Shown piece by piece: positions 1-7,211 of a stretch of DNA of 14,772 nucleotides. The notes under the pieces were generated by a model. That model saw nothing but the letters and a program-made list of their open reading frames with translations. It was not told the origin of the DNA and searched no databases. The DNA comes from CAMDMI01 sp044359055. GTDB taxonomy: Bacteria; Bacteroidota; Bacteroidia; Cytophagales; Flexibacteraceae. The stretch lies in the NCBI GenBank assembly GCA_044359055.1, contig JBIKMV010000053.1:1-14772 (forward strand), given 5' to 3'. The position numbers and the translations under genes are program-made. Each line of letters begins with the position of its first letter. Within the stretch, counting starts at the first letter, position 1.

Positions 1-221
1 GGATATAATTAAAATGTAAGTTCCTGAATTTGAGTCAAATTGTCAGTTTAATTCTTAGTGTAACGCAATAGAAACAATCTTATAATCAAGAAATAAAGAT
101 CATGACAATTTCTGATGCTGAATCTTGGATTTAAATGAAGGTTCGAAGTGACCTTTACTTTTTGAGAATGTTATCAATTTATTTAGCCATTACCGATTTG
201 CTTTGATTGCCGGGTGTGGAG
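1..221. other. AT-rich gene-free edge of the window
   Basis: This stretch has frequent stop codons in the frames checked and no convincing coding sequence, RNA gene or long repeat. A 9-bp inverted repeat (37-45 with 103-111, AAATTGTCA) is separated by 57 nt and is probably chance at this base composition. The region probably separates ilvE from a gene outside the window. I see no clear Bacteroidota promoter in it. Confidence 0.6.
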
Positions 222-263
222 CAAACAAAAAAAGCGGTCTTTTCGGGCCGCTTTTTTTGTTTG
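222..263 (-). terminator. Strong intrinsic terminator downstream of ilvE, bidirectional in structure
   Basis: A perfect 16-bp inverted repeat (222-237 with 248-263) encloses a 10-nt loop. On the minus strand a GCGG/CCGC stem core is followed by seven T residues, then GTTTG. It begins 16 nt after the ilvE stop codon, so it fits termination of ilvE. The A-tract/T-tract symmetry means it would also terminate plus-strand transcription entering from the right, although no plus-strand gene ends nearby. Confidence 0.85.
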
Positions 264-279
264 TCCTGAAAAGGTGATG

Positions 280-1350
280 TCAATGATTTACCTTCACCAT
301 CCATCCGAAGCGGTCTTCTACTTCTCCTGAGCGGATGGCATTCAGTTCTTTCAGAATGTCGGTGGCAAAAGGTCTTTGTTCCACCGGTTTGAGAGGATAA
401 TCAATGCCGTCGTTGTGTATGAGGGCAATGGGTGCGATGGTGGCTGCAGTTCCTACACCGAAGGCCTCATCCAGTTTTCCTGCCTTCAGGGCTTCTATGA
501 TTTCTTCTACTGAAACCCTGCGCTCTTCTACATGAACGCCTCTTTCTCTGGCAAGGGTGAGTACCGAGTCGCGGGTAACACCCTTTAGAATGGTAGAACC
601 AATGCTGGGTGTAATGAGGGTATTGCCCATCAGGAACATCACATTCATGGTGCCCGATTCTTCAAAAAAGGAATGTGTGGCAGCGTCTGTCCATAAAAGC
701 TGATGGAAGCCCTGCTGATTGGCGAGTTTGGTGGGATATAGAGAAGCACCATAATTTCCTGCAGCTTTGGCATTTCCGATTCCACCTTCGGCAACCCGGC
801 TGAATTCTTTTTCTACTTTTACTTTGATAGGCTCGCTGTAGTATTTGCCTACAGGAGAACAAATGATGGCAAATCGGTAGTTTTCGGCGGTTCTTACTCC
901 GAGAAACTCATCCGTAGAAATCATGAAAGGCCTGATATACAAAGAACTGCCTTCCTTTTCCGGTACCCATTCCTGATCGAGTGCTATCAATTGCAGCATG
1001 CCGCCTATAAACAATTGTTCAGGGACTTCGGGCATGCTCATGCGCACGGCAGAATGATTGAAGCGCTCAAAATTGGCGTAAGGCCGGAAAATCTGAATGC
1101 TTCCTTCCGGTGTCCGGTAGGCTTTTTGTCCTTCAAATATGGCTTGTCCATAGTGCAGCGCTGCCATAGAAGGGGCAAACGACCAATTGCCGTATGGTTC
1201 AATCTTTCCCTGTCCCCATTTGCCATCCTGGTAATCCACCACAAACATGTGGTCGCTGAAATTAGCACCAAACTTAAGATTCTCAAAATCAACCTCTTGG
1301 AGGTGGGAATGGGCTACTTTGGTTACCGGAAAGGAGATAGTTTCAACCAT
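280..1350 (-). CDS. ilvE: Branched-chain amino acid aminotransferase (PLP fold type IV)
   Basis: This enzyme catalyses the last step of leucine, isoleucine and valine synthesis, and the first step of their breakdown, using glutamate/2-oxoglutarate and pyridoxal phosphate in the cytoplasm. The start chosen is the ATG at 1350, giving 356 residues, the usual length of the large (class II) BCAT form. The frame stays open to a TTG at 1404, but the extra 18 residues look non-homologous. Visible family features: LHYGQAIFEGQKAYR (residues 65-79), the probable PLP-binding lysine K195 in GGIGNAKAAGNYG, and the EESGTMNVMF block (230-239). The GVGTAA segment (298-303) sits where the cofactor phosphate is bound. 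The gene stands alone, with a terminator 16 nt downstream and a 246-nt gap upstream, so it is probably monocistronic. The family is certain; the use for synthesis rather than breakdown is not shown here. Confidence 0.95.
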   Translation of the reverse strand: MVETISFPVTKVAHSHLQEVDFENLKFGANFSDHMFVVDYQDGKWGQGKIEPYGNWSFAPSMAALHYGQAIFEGQKAYRTPEGSIQIFRPYANFERFNHSAVRMSMPEVPEQLFIGGMLQLIALDQEWVPEKEGSSLYIRPFMISTDEFLGVRTAENYRFAIICSPVGKYYSEPIKVKVEKEFSRVAEGGIGNAKAAGNYGASLYPTKLANQQGFHQLLWTDAATHSFFEESGTMNVMFLMGNTLITPSIGSTILKGVTRDSVLTLARERGVHVEERRVSVEEIIEALKAGKLDEAFGVGTAATIAPIALIHNDGIDYPLKPVEQRPFATDILKELNAIRSGEVEDRFGWMVKVNH

Positions 1351-1373
1351 TGAATGATGATAAAGAATAATCC

Positions 1374-1404
1374 CAAAATAAGGTCTTTGGATTGTGATTT
1401 CCAA
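1374..1404 (-). promoter_or_regulatory. Candidate Bacteroidota-type promoter for ilvE
   Basis: On the minus strand a TTG (1404-1402) is followed after 20 nt by TTATTTTG (1381-1374), one mismatch from the Bacteroidota -7 consensus TAnnTTTG. This would start transcription roughly 15-20 nt before the ilvE ATG. It is a pattern match only. Confidence 0.3.
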
Positions 1405-1596
1405 AAACCGGTTTCGAGCGCATGTTTTTTAATTTTAAATGATAGGGAAAATGAAAAATCGGATTCGGATTCAGGTGAGCTGACAATCAGGAATTTGGGT
1501 GAAGACAAAATTTTCGAAATAAAAAATTTGAACCCTCAATAGAAAATTTGGAATTTCTTCTATTTTCCTGCCATCAGACAAATATAATTTTAAATG

Positions 1597-2148
1597 TCAG
1601 GGTTTTTTAGGAATCCACTTTACCTCTTCTACTTCCAATTCCTGGCACATTTTTCGGCTCAGAACAAAAAAGTAATCGGAAAGGCGGTTCAGGTAGGTGC
1701 AAACCAAATCGGGAACCTCATCGGTTTCCGAAAGCCGGACCACCGCTCTCTCGGCCCTGCGGCAAACCGTTCTGCACACATGCGCCAGACTGACGGCCAC
1801 ATGCCCCCCCGGCAACACAAAATGACGCAATTCGGGCATTTCGGCATCCATTTCATCCATGGATTTTTCCAGTGCCAGTATGTTTTCGGTTTCCACAGGT
1901 GGCACCCTTTCGGCCCTCTTCGAAGGATCGCTTGCCAGGTTTGCTCCAATCACAAACAACTGATCCTGAATGTCTTTCAAAAATTGGTACCTTTTTTTGC
2001 TTACATCGTGGTCGGCCAAGAGCCCGAGAAAAGCATTGAGTTCATCTACCGTTCCGTAGGCCTCTATTCTCAGTTCTGATTTTGAAATCCGGGTGCCTTC
2101 CACCAGGGATGTTTTTCCGCCGTCGCCAGTTTTGGTGTATATTTTCAT
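1597..2148 (-). CDS. PduO-type ATP:cob(I)alamin adenosyltransferase
   Basis: This cytoplasmic enzyme transfers the 5'-deoxyadenosyl group of ATP to cob(I)alamin, making the coenzyme B12 form used by mutases such as methylmalonyl-CoA mutase. The 183-residue length is normal for the PduO/MMAB family. Diagnostic blocks are all present: TKTGDGGKTSL near the N terminus (5-15, ATP binding), YGTVDELNAFLG (31-42), FVLPGG (110-115), the arginine-rich RTVCRRAER (126-134) and YLNRLSDYFFVLSR (152-165). The start is an ATG. Only 15 nt separate it from the upstream glycosyltransferase stop codon, so it is probably transcribed as the last gene of the polysaccharide operon, although its role has no obvious link to glycans. 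No other cobalamin gene is in the window. Confidence 0.93.
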   Translation of the reverse strand: MKIYTKTGDGGKTSLVEGTRISKSELRIEAYGTVDELNAFLGLLADHDVSKKRYQFLKDIQDQLFVIGANLASDPSKRAERVPPVETENILALEKSMDEMDAEMPELRHFVLPGGHVAVSLAHVCRTVCRRAERAVVRLSETDEVPDLVCTYLNRLSDYFFVLSRKMCQELEVEEVKWIPKKP

Positions 2149-2163
2149 TTTATTATGCTTACA

Positions 2164-2934
2164 TCAGGGCCTTTGAAAATATTGAATAATTTTTCGTAAA
2201 GGCTTTGCAAAGAAGGTAAACCAACGGGGCCTGATTTGGTTTAAATTCCATGCCAGCCGGTCTTCGCGGTTGCCCCGCAGGCGGTTGCCCCAGGATTGGT
2301 TGCTTATGCCTCCCGTACGCATCATCACCAGCAGTTTCCTGCAATAGCCAGCCGGCAGTTGATGCTTATACAACATCCTCAGGATCAGTTCATAATCTGC
2401 AGCACTTCTGAGGTCTTCATTTCTAAAAGACCCGAAAGTACCGAATGCCTCCCGGCTGAGAAAAAAAGTCGGGTGGGGAGGCATCCAGCCCCATAAAAAA
2501 GAATTCAGGGTATAGGTACCCGATTTCCAGTACCGAACCATTTTGCCGGTATCCTCCCCGTTTACATAGGCCAGGTCTCCGTAGGCAGCCCGGGCATGCG
2601 GATTCTGCTGCAGCGTTTCATAAACTGCCTGCAATACATCGGGTCCGGCGTAAAAATCGTCGGCATTCAAAAAGGCAATATACTCTCCGCGGGCCAGGGA
2701 TATTCCCTTGTTCATGGCATCATAAATACCTGAATCTGCCTCTGAAATCCATGAAATCTGGTTGCCGAACGAGCGGATAATTTCTATGCTTTCGTCTGTG
2801 GACTGCCCGTCGATTATCCGGTATTCGAAATCGGTAAAAGACTGATTCAAAACCGATTCAATGGTTTGCCTGATGGTTTTGCCATTGTTGTAGCATACCG
2901 TGATGATGGTAAAAAACGGCTTCAATCCGCTCAA
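2164..2934 (-). CDS. Family 2 glycosyltransferase, WfgS-like
   Basis: This is a GT-A fold inverting glycosyltransferase, probably cytoplasmic-side, adding one sugar from a nucleotide-sugar to a lipid-linked glycan. Visible motifs: TVCYNNGKTI (12-21), DGQSTDES (42-49), the EADSGIYDAMNKGI block (65-78) typical of the WfgS-like subgroup, the metal-binding region LNADD (89-93), HPTFF (154-158) and the acceptor/catalytic-side AADYEL (178-183). Length (256) is normal. The only reasonable start is a TTG at 2934 that shares bases with the upstream acyltransferase's stop (TTGA); an in-frame TAA lies just upstream. AGAAGGGAA before it is a possible ribosome binding site. Donor and acceptor sugars cannot be told from sequence. 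Confidence 0.92.
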   Translation of the reverse strand: MSGLKPFFTIITVCYNNGKTIRQTIESVLNQSFTDFEYRIIDGQSTDESIEIIRSFGNQISWISEADSGIYDAMNKGISLARGEYIAFLNADDFYAGPDVLQAVYETLQQNPHARAAYGDLAYVNGEDTGKMVRYWKSGTYTLNSFLWGWMPPHPTFFLSREAFGTFGSFRNEDLRSAADYELILRMLYKHQLPAGYCRKLLVMMRTGGISNQSWGNRLRGNREDRLAWNLNQIRPRWFTFFAKPLRKIIQYFQRP

Positions 2935-3500
2935 TTCCCTTCTGCTTTAAAGATTCTTTCCTTGATTTTTACAGCAGGATTTCCCTGATAGATGCCTGCC
3001 GGCTCAAGGGTACCTTTTGCTACCGAACCGGCTGCGAGTACCGCTTGGGCACCGGCCCGGGTTCCCGGACAAACCAGACATTTTGCCCCAATCCAGACTC
3101 CATCTTCCAGATGGATTTCACGGGTTATCAGATCAAATCCCGGCTTGCTGTAGTCGTGGTTGCCGCAAAGCAGCAGTGCGCCTTGCGAAATGCAGCAATG
3201 TGCCCCGATTTTTACCGGAGCCAGATTGTCGATCCAGACTTCTTCACCTATCCAGGAATAATTGCCGATTTCAAGTTTCCAGGGATACTTGATGTTTACA
3301 TTCGGTTTGATGACTACCCCTTTGCCTACCGAAGCCCCGAAAAGCCGGAGAAAAAACACCTTGATACCTGAGATGGGCAACAGGTATGATTTAAAAATCA
3401 GGGCATTGCAAAAATACCAGAGGGTTCTTTTTACCGGACCTGCTCCCGGATTGTACCAGGAGTTGTCGAATTGGTCAAGCCTTGTTTCGGGCGCTGCCAT
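2931..3500 (-). CDS. WcaF-like O-acetyl/acyltransferase (left-handed beta-helix)
   Basis: This hexapeptide-repeat acyltransferase resembles WcaF of colanic acid synthesis and probably puts an acetyl group on a sugar of the polysaccharide. The N terminus (LDQFDNSWYNPGAG, 8-21) is characteristic of the WcaF subgroup. Hexapeptide turns (IKPNVNI, IGNYSWIG, VWIDNLAPVKIGAHCCIS and onward) run from about residue 58 to 160. The likely catalytic histidine is H115 in GNHDY. Length (189) is normal. The ATG start lies inside the end of the upstream polymerase gene (26-nt overlap), and the stop overlaps the TTG of the next gene, so translation of the three genes is probably coupled. The exact acyl group and sugar are unknown. 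Confidence 0.9.
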   Translation of the reverse strand: MAAPETRLDQFDNSWYNPGAGPVKRTLWYFCNALIFKSYLLPISGIKVFFLRLFGASVGKGVVIKPNVNIKYPWKLEIGNYSWIGEEVWIDNLAPVKIGAHCCISQGALLLCGNHDYSKPGFDLITREIHLEDGVWIGAKCLVCPGTRAGAQAVLAAGSVAKGTLEPAGIYQGNPAVKIKERIFKAEGN

Positions 3501-4785
3501 GGGGCAAATATGGTTTCATTATGTACAATACCGCAAGGGGAAAAATACAAACCGCGGAAATCTGAACCTGATAAAGGAAAAATCCCCGGGTAGTCCATTG
3601 AAAAAGCAATGCCATACAGACAATCTTAAAACATTGAATAACAGAATTTTGCACCGGAATGTCCAGAAAGAAAGTCCAGAAACCGAGCAGCAACATTCCC
3701 AGCAAAATACCGCTGTAGCCAAAGGTCAGAAAAAATTCTTCCATCTGGGTAACGGCCGGATTGGGATTCCATGGCCAGCCCGGAGGAATCCAGGCTTTGG
3801 TTACCTCCAGAATCCAGGGTTTTGGTCGGACCCGGTCCGGAAAACTGTTTTTGGGCTTGAACTTATTGCCCAGAAAGCGGAACCAGGATAGGCCATCAGA
3901 TTGACTTTCAGGATGATTTTTCAAATAAATCAGGGTTGCCCTGAAGGTACGGCTGTTCGAAAACTCGTTGGTGAAGATACCCATGTCGAAGCGGCTGAGG
4001 TCGAAGGTAATCAGATCAAACTGCCTTTTGGCAATGGCCATCCTGTTGAGAGTGAGCCATGAAAAAATAAGCAGCCCGGCAAAAAATATCAGTGATAGGT
4101 GCTGGATTTTCCATGTATGAAACCGGAGCTGATGCAGAACCATAAACAGAAAAAACAGAATGATACGGTACCGCCATCCTGATAAAAGACTTAATATCAG
4201 CCATATTATAAACAAAAACATCCAGCCGGCATACCATTTTCGAGAAAAGCGCCATTGCAGATAAAGGCACACCGGCAGACAATTGCTCAGCAGATCCAAT
4301 CCCGGAATGGCCCAATTGGCACTGAACAGGATGTTGCTTTCTTCCCGGTTTTCAGGATTCAGAATCTGAAGCAAGTCAATTCCCGAAAGGTGGTAATTCA
4401 TAAAAATCAGGGCCCAGACCAGTATCTGGATACCTGTCAGGATCACGGGAAAGTACCGGCCATCTGCTTCATTTTCAGGCTCTGGCATTCTCCGATGCCT
4501 GAGCCTGGCCAAAAGGAAGTAGCCCGCCAGAAAAGCACACCATCCCAGTGCATAAACCCGGGTCATTTCAGGCTGAAGGACTTCTGAAAGGGGATAGGTA
4601 TAGCCCAAAAAAGAATGGGTAAAACTGAGGAAATCTACAACCGGAACAAGCAGGTTGTAAGTAAGATAGAGGAAAATAACCAGCCATGCCGAAAGGCCGG
4701 TTTTCAGTTTCTCCCTCCTCATGAGCAGAAAAAAAATCAGCAGCGGCAGCAGCTGGGGCAAAGAGTAAAACAGAACAGTGCCCAT
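3475..4785 (-). CDS. Polytopic membrane protein, likely oligosaccharide repeat-unit polymerase (Wzy-like)
   Basis: A 436-residue inner-membrane protein with about ten hydrophobic segments and a long hydrophilic, probably periplasmic, region at roughly 243-350. SGWRYR (202-207) after a hydrophobic segment and the NPAVTQMEEFFLTFGYSG segment (342-359) before a C-terminal helix resemble the oligosaccharide repeat-unit polymerase family, which joins lipid-linked repeat units in the periplasm. The assignment is by pattern and context; such proteins diverge strongly and no catalytic residue can be named with certainty. The ATG start lies 6 nt after the preceding O-antigen ligase-like stop. The 3' end overlaps the WcaF-like gene by 26 nt. 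An EpsG- or other Wzy-type subclass is possible. Confidence 0.75.
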   Translation of the reverse strand: MGTVLFYSLPQLLPLLIFFLLMRREKLKTGLSAWLVIFLYLTYNLLVPVVDFLSFTHSFLGYTYPLSEVLQPEMTRVYALGWCAFLAGYFLLARLRHRRMPEPENEADGRYFPVILTGIQILVWALIFMNYHLSGIDLLQILNPENREESNILFSANWAIPGLDLLSNCLPVCLYLQWRFSRKWYAGWMFLFIIWLILSLLSGWRYRIILFFLFMVLHQLRFHTWKIQHLSLIFFAGLLIFSWLTLNRMAIAKRQFDLITFDLSRFDMGIFTNEFSNSRTFRATLIYLKNHPESQSDGLSWFRFLGNKFKPKNSFPDRVRPKPWILEVTKAWIPPGWPWNPNPAVTQMEEFFLTFGYSGILLGMLLLGFWTFFLDIPVQNSVIQCFKIVCMALLFQWTTRGFFLYQVQISAVCIFPLAVLYIMKPYLPHGSARNKA

Positions 4786-4791
4786 ACCGGC

Positions 4792-6063
4792 TTAGGATTG
4801 TAAAAAAGGAGGCTCAGATGCAGGTGAAAAGGCCGGCCTATCCCAAAACAAAACTACAGCCATCCACACAAAAAGTTGAATGCCGAGTTCCCGGTCCAGA
4901 AAAATTTCGGTCTGGCAGCAAAGGAGCATGAAAGCAGCAAGATAGGGCAGATTTCTTTTGCCGGTTTTTGCAGCTTCGGCAATCCAGATTCTGAAAAAGA
5001 CAATCAACAGAATAAGGCCTGCCAGACCATACTGAAGCCAGTAGTACAGGAAAATATTATGGGGATTCAGGTGCTGTGATGGGAGATAATCACCGTATTT
5101 GCCTACCTCAAGGTCCAGCTTTTTCTGAAAATTTCCGGTGCCAAGGCCAAAAATCCAGTTGTGGTCTTTTGCCAGCAGATCTGCACTGCCTTGCCAGAGT
5201 TGTGAGCGCGTGTTGATGCTGTTGGCATAGGTTTTGGACAAGGTTTGGAAATCTATTCCCCCTGTAGAAATAAATTCTCTGAATGCCTGGGTATTGGAAA
5301 TTTTATAACCCAGAATGAGTCCGCTAAGCAGAAATACAGAAAGCAGCCATTTTCTTCCGGGCGAATGGGCAGGATATGAAAAATACCAGAAAATCAGGAA
5401 GCTTCCCAGGCAGGCAATCAGAGAAAACTTGCTGAGAACCAGAAACTGAAGCCCACCGAAAAGCAGGGCCGAAAACAAAATCCAAACCCACCGCGAAGGC
5501 CAGAACAGCCCCATGGCCAGCCAGAAAAAAATGCCGGAGACCATGCCCGTATAGGGTCTGTGCAAAATAAAATGAATGCCGGTTTTTACATCGGTCCTTG
5601 CCGCCAGATATACCCTGTCAATTCCCTGGGATACCATCAGGAGCATGCAAAACAGAAAAGAGCCGAGGAGGACCAGAATGGCCGTCTTTCGCCAGTTGTA
5701 GTGCCAGTTTTTTTCGAATTGAACTACCAGAAATGGCACCACTACAAAGGGAAGCCGGAGCAGAATGGCCTCTTCTCCTGCTTTGGCTGATGGCCATCTG
5801 AAAAAATCAATAGCCGGAATCAAGGCAAAAAGAATCAAAACAAGGGCAATCCGGCGGTGCCCGGCCGGTATGGTGCGGAAAGAACCTTCAAAAGCAAAAC
5901 GAATCAGGAAAACACCGAGCAGAACAAACAGGAAAATCGAGGTAAACCGGGTTTTCTGAATTTGGGCAAAAGGCAAAGCCGCTGTCCAGGCCAGAAGAGC
6001 AATCAGGGCAATTTGTCCGGTCAGGCGGACGACTCCGGTTTTCAGGCTTTGAACTCCCTCCAT
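4792..6063 (-). CDS. O-antigen ligase/polymerase family (Wzy_C) membrane protein
   Basis: A 423-residue inner-membrane protein with about ten to eleven membrane segments. The large periplasmic loop carries family hallmarks: NTRSQLWQGSADLL (284-297), the following IFGLGTGNF (304-312) and HLNPHNIFLYYWLQYGLAG (331-349), the NPHN-type block of WaaL/Wzy_C proteins. Members either transfer finished polysaccharide from undecaprenyl diphosphate to lipid A-core or another acceptor, or polymerise repeat units; sequence alone does not decide. The ATG start is 22 nt inside the 3' end of the GT4 gene and the stop is 6 nt before the next ATG, so it sits firmly in the operon. It is one of three polymerase/ligase-class proteins here. 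Confidence 0.85.
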   Translation of the reverse strand: MEGVQSLKTGVVRLTGQIALIALLAWTAALPFAQIQKTRFTSIFLFVLLGVFLIRFAFEGSFRTIPAGHRRIALVLILFALIPAIDFFRWPSAKAGEEAILLRLPFVVVPFLVVQFEKNWHYNWRKTAILVLLGSFLFCMLLMVSQGIDRVYLAARTDVKTGIHFILHRPYTGMVSGIFFWLAMGLFWPSRWVWILFSALLFGGLQFLVLSKFSLIACLGSFLIFWYFSYPAHSPGRKWLLSVFLLSGLILGYKISNTQAFREFISTGGIDFQTLSKTYANSINTRSQLWQGSADLLAKDHNWIFGLGTGNFQKKLDLEVGKYGDYLPSQHLNPHNIFLYYWLQYGLAGLILLIVFFRIWIAEAAKTGKRNLPYLAAFMLLCCQTEIFLDRELGIQLFVWMAVVLFWDRPAFSPASEPPFLQS

Positions 6064-7211
6064 TTTGCGGCCACAGATTTCACCAGATTGTCCCGGAAAG
6101 CCAGTTTGGAAAAACGCTTTGCAGATTCTGAAATGGACTCTGCGTTGCCTGAAATGCCGTCTTTTTCAAATTTTTCTACTGCTATTTTCAGGCTTTCGGC
6201 ACTTTGCTCAGAAAAAAGTATGCCTGTCTCCCCGTCGGAGATGATTTCGGCTGCCCCGCCTTTGGCGAAGGCAATCACGGGCGTTCCGCAGGCCTGTGCT
6301 TCGGCCATGGTGATGCCAAAATCTTCCTCTGCTGCAAAAACAAAGGCCCTGGCTCTCGACATAAGTTTCAGAAACTCTGCTGCTTCGGCCTCCTTCCTGA
6401 ATTCGATATTGGGTCGCAGCCATTTTTTTACCCTTGCTTCTTCGGCAGCACGCCCCGAGCCCAGAAGTATAAGTTTCTTATCGGGCATGCTGGCAAAGGC
6501 CTCGGCAATCAGGTCCATTTTCTTGTAAGGCACAAGCCGGCTTGCAGCCAGATAATAATCGTCGCGCTCTTCTACCGGTGCAAAGCGCTGCACATCTACC
6601 GGGGGATAAACCACCTCTGCCTCCCTTCTGTACACATGGGCAATCCGGCGGGCTATGTACCGGGAGTTGGCCATGAAATGGTGCACCCTTGGCGTACTGA
6701 TCTGGTCCCAGATGCGAAGTTTATGTAAAAACCATTGCGCCAGAAAACCTTTCAATCCCCGGCTTAGTCCTGCTTCCTCCAGATATTGATGATACAAGTC
6801 CCAGGCATAGCGGCAGGGGCTGTGGCAATACGAAAGATGGAGCTGGTTCTGATTGATGATGGCACCCTTGGATACCATATGAGAACTGGAAAGAATCAGG
6901 TCGTAGCCCCGCAGGTCGTGGCCCTCTACAGCAAGAGGAAAAAGAAAAAAGTAATTTCTGAAGTGCTTTCTGGCAAAGGGCAGCTTTTGGATGAAGGAGG
7001 TATGCACTTTTTTGTCCTTAATAAACTGCCTGCCCGATTCAGGCAGAAAATCTACCAGAGAAAATACATCGGCCCGGGGAAAGAGCTCAAGCATTTGCTC
7101 AACCACTCTTTCCGATCCTGCAAAATTCACCAGCCATTCGTGAACAATGGCAATTTTCAGGTCTTTGAGTTCTTCTAAATCCTGCTTTCGGTTATCGCTT
7201 ACCACTGTCAT
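6042..7211 (-). CDS. Family 4 (GT-B) glycosyltransferase, WbaZ/mannosyl- or rhamnosyltransferase-like
   Basis: A 389-residue retaining glycosyltransferase of GT-B fold, probably adding a hexose or deoxyhexose to the growing lipid-linked unit at the cytoplasmic face. The N-terminal domain begins LKIAIVHEWL (18-27) and has the GSERVVEQML block (32-41); SYCHSPCRYAWD (127-138) is typical of the WbaZ-like group. The C-terminal domain has R225 and K230/K231 in the donor-binding SRLVPYKK segment and the EX7E pair E296/E304 in EEDFGITMAEAQACGTPVIA. The ATG directly abuts the preceding stop (TAAATG, no spacer), and the 3' end overlaps the next gene by 22 nt. The donor sugar is not identifiable from sequence; a GDP-mannose donor is a guess from the subgroup. 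Confidence 0.92.
   Translation of the reverse strand: MTVVSDNRKQDLEELKDLKIAIVHEWLVNFAGSERVVEQMLELFPRADVFSLVDFLPESGRQFIKDKKVHTSFIQKLPFARKHFRNYFFLFPLAVEGHDLRGYDLILSSSHMVSKGAIINQNQLHLSYCHSPCRYAWDLYHQYLEEAGLSRGLKGFLAQWFLHKLRIWDQISTPRVHHFMANSRYIARRIAHVYRREAEVVYPPVDVQRFAPVEERDDYYLAASRLVPYKKMDLIAEAFASMPDKKLILLGSGRAAEEARVKKWLRPNIEFRKEAEAAEFLKLMSRARAFVFAAEEDFGITMAEAQACGTPVIAFAKGGAAEIISDGETGILFSEQSAESLKIAVEKFEKDGISGNAESISESAKRFSKLAFRDNLVKSVAAKWREFKA

Noticed and set aside
37..111. 9-bp inverted repeat AAATTGTCA / TGACAATTT, 57 nt apart
   Set aside because: Short, widely spaced and AT-rich; expected by chance in such sequence and not linked to a gene.
1354..1542. Small 62-codon plus-strand open frame in the gap between ilvE and the adenosyltransferase gene
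   Set aside because: It overlaps the probable ilvE promoter, has no recognisable motif, promoter or ribosome binding site, and could arise by chance. The 246-nt gap otherwise shows only an isolated minus-strand -7-like TATATTTG (1586-1579) without a spaced partner.
3262..3891. 209-codon open frame on the plus strand, antisense to the WcaF-like and polymerase genes
   Set aside because: It crosses the boundary of two well-supported minus-strand genes and its translation is low-complexity and family-less; it is a shadow of the opposite strand.
5857..6528. 223-codon open frame on the plus strand across the junction of the GT4 and ligase-like genes
   Set aside because: It covers conserved GT4 catalytic motifs on the other strand, and its serine/alanine/lysine-rich product is typical of antisense reading.
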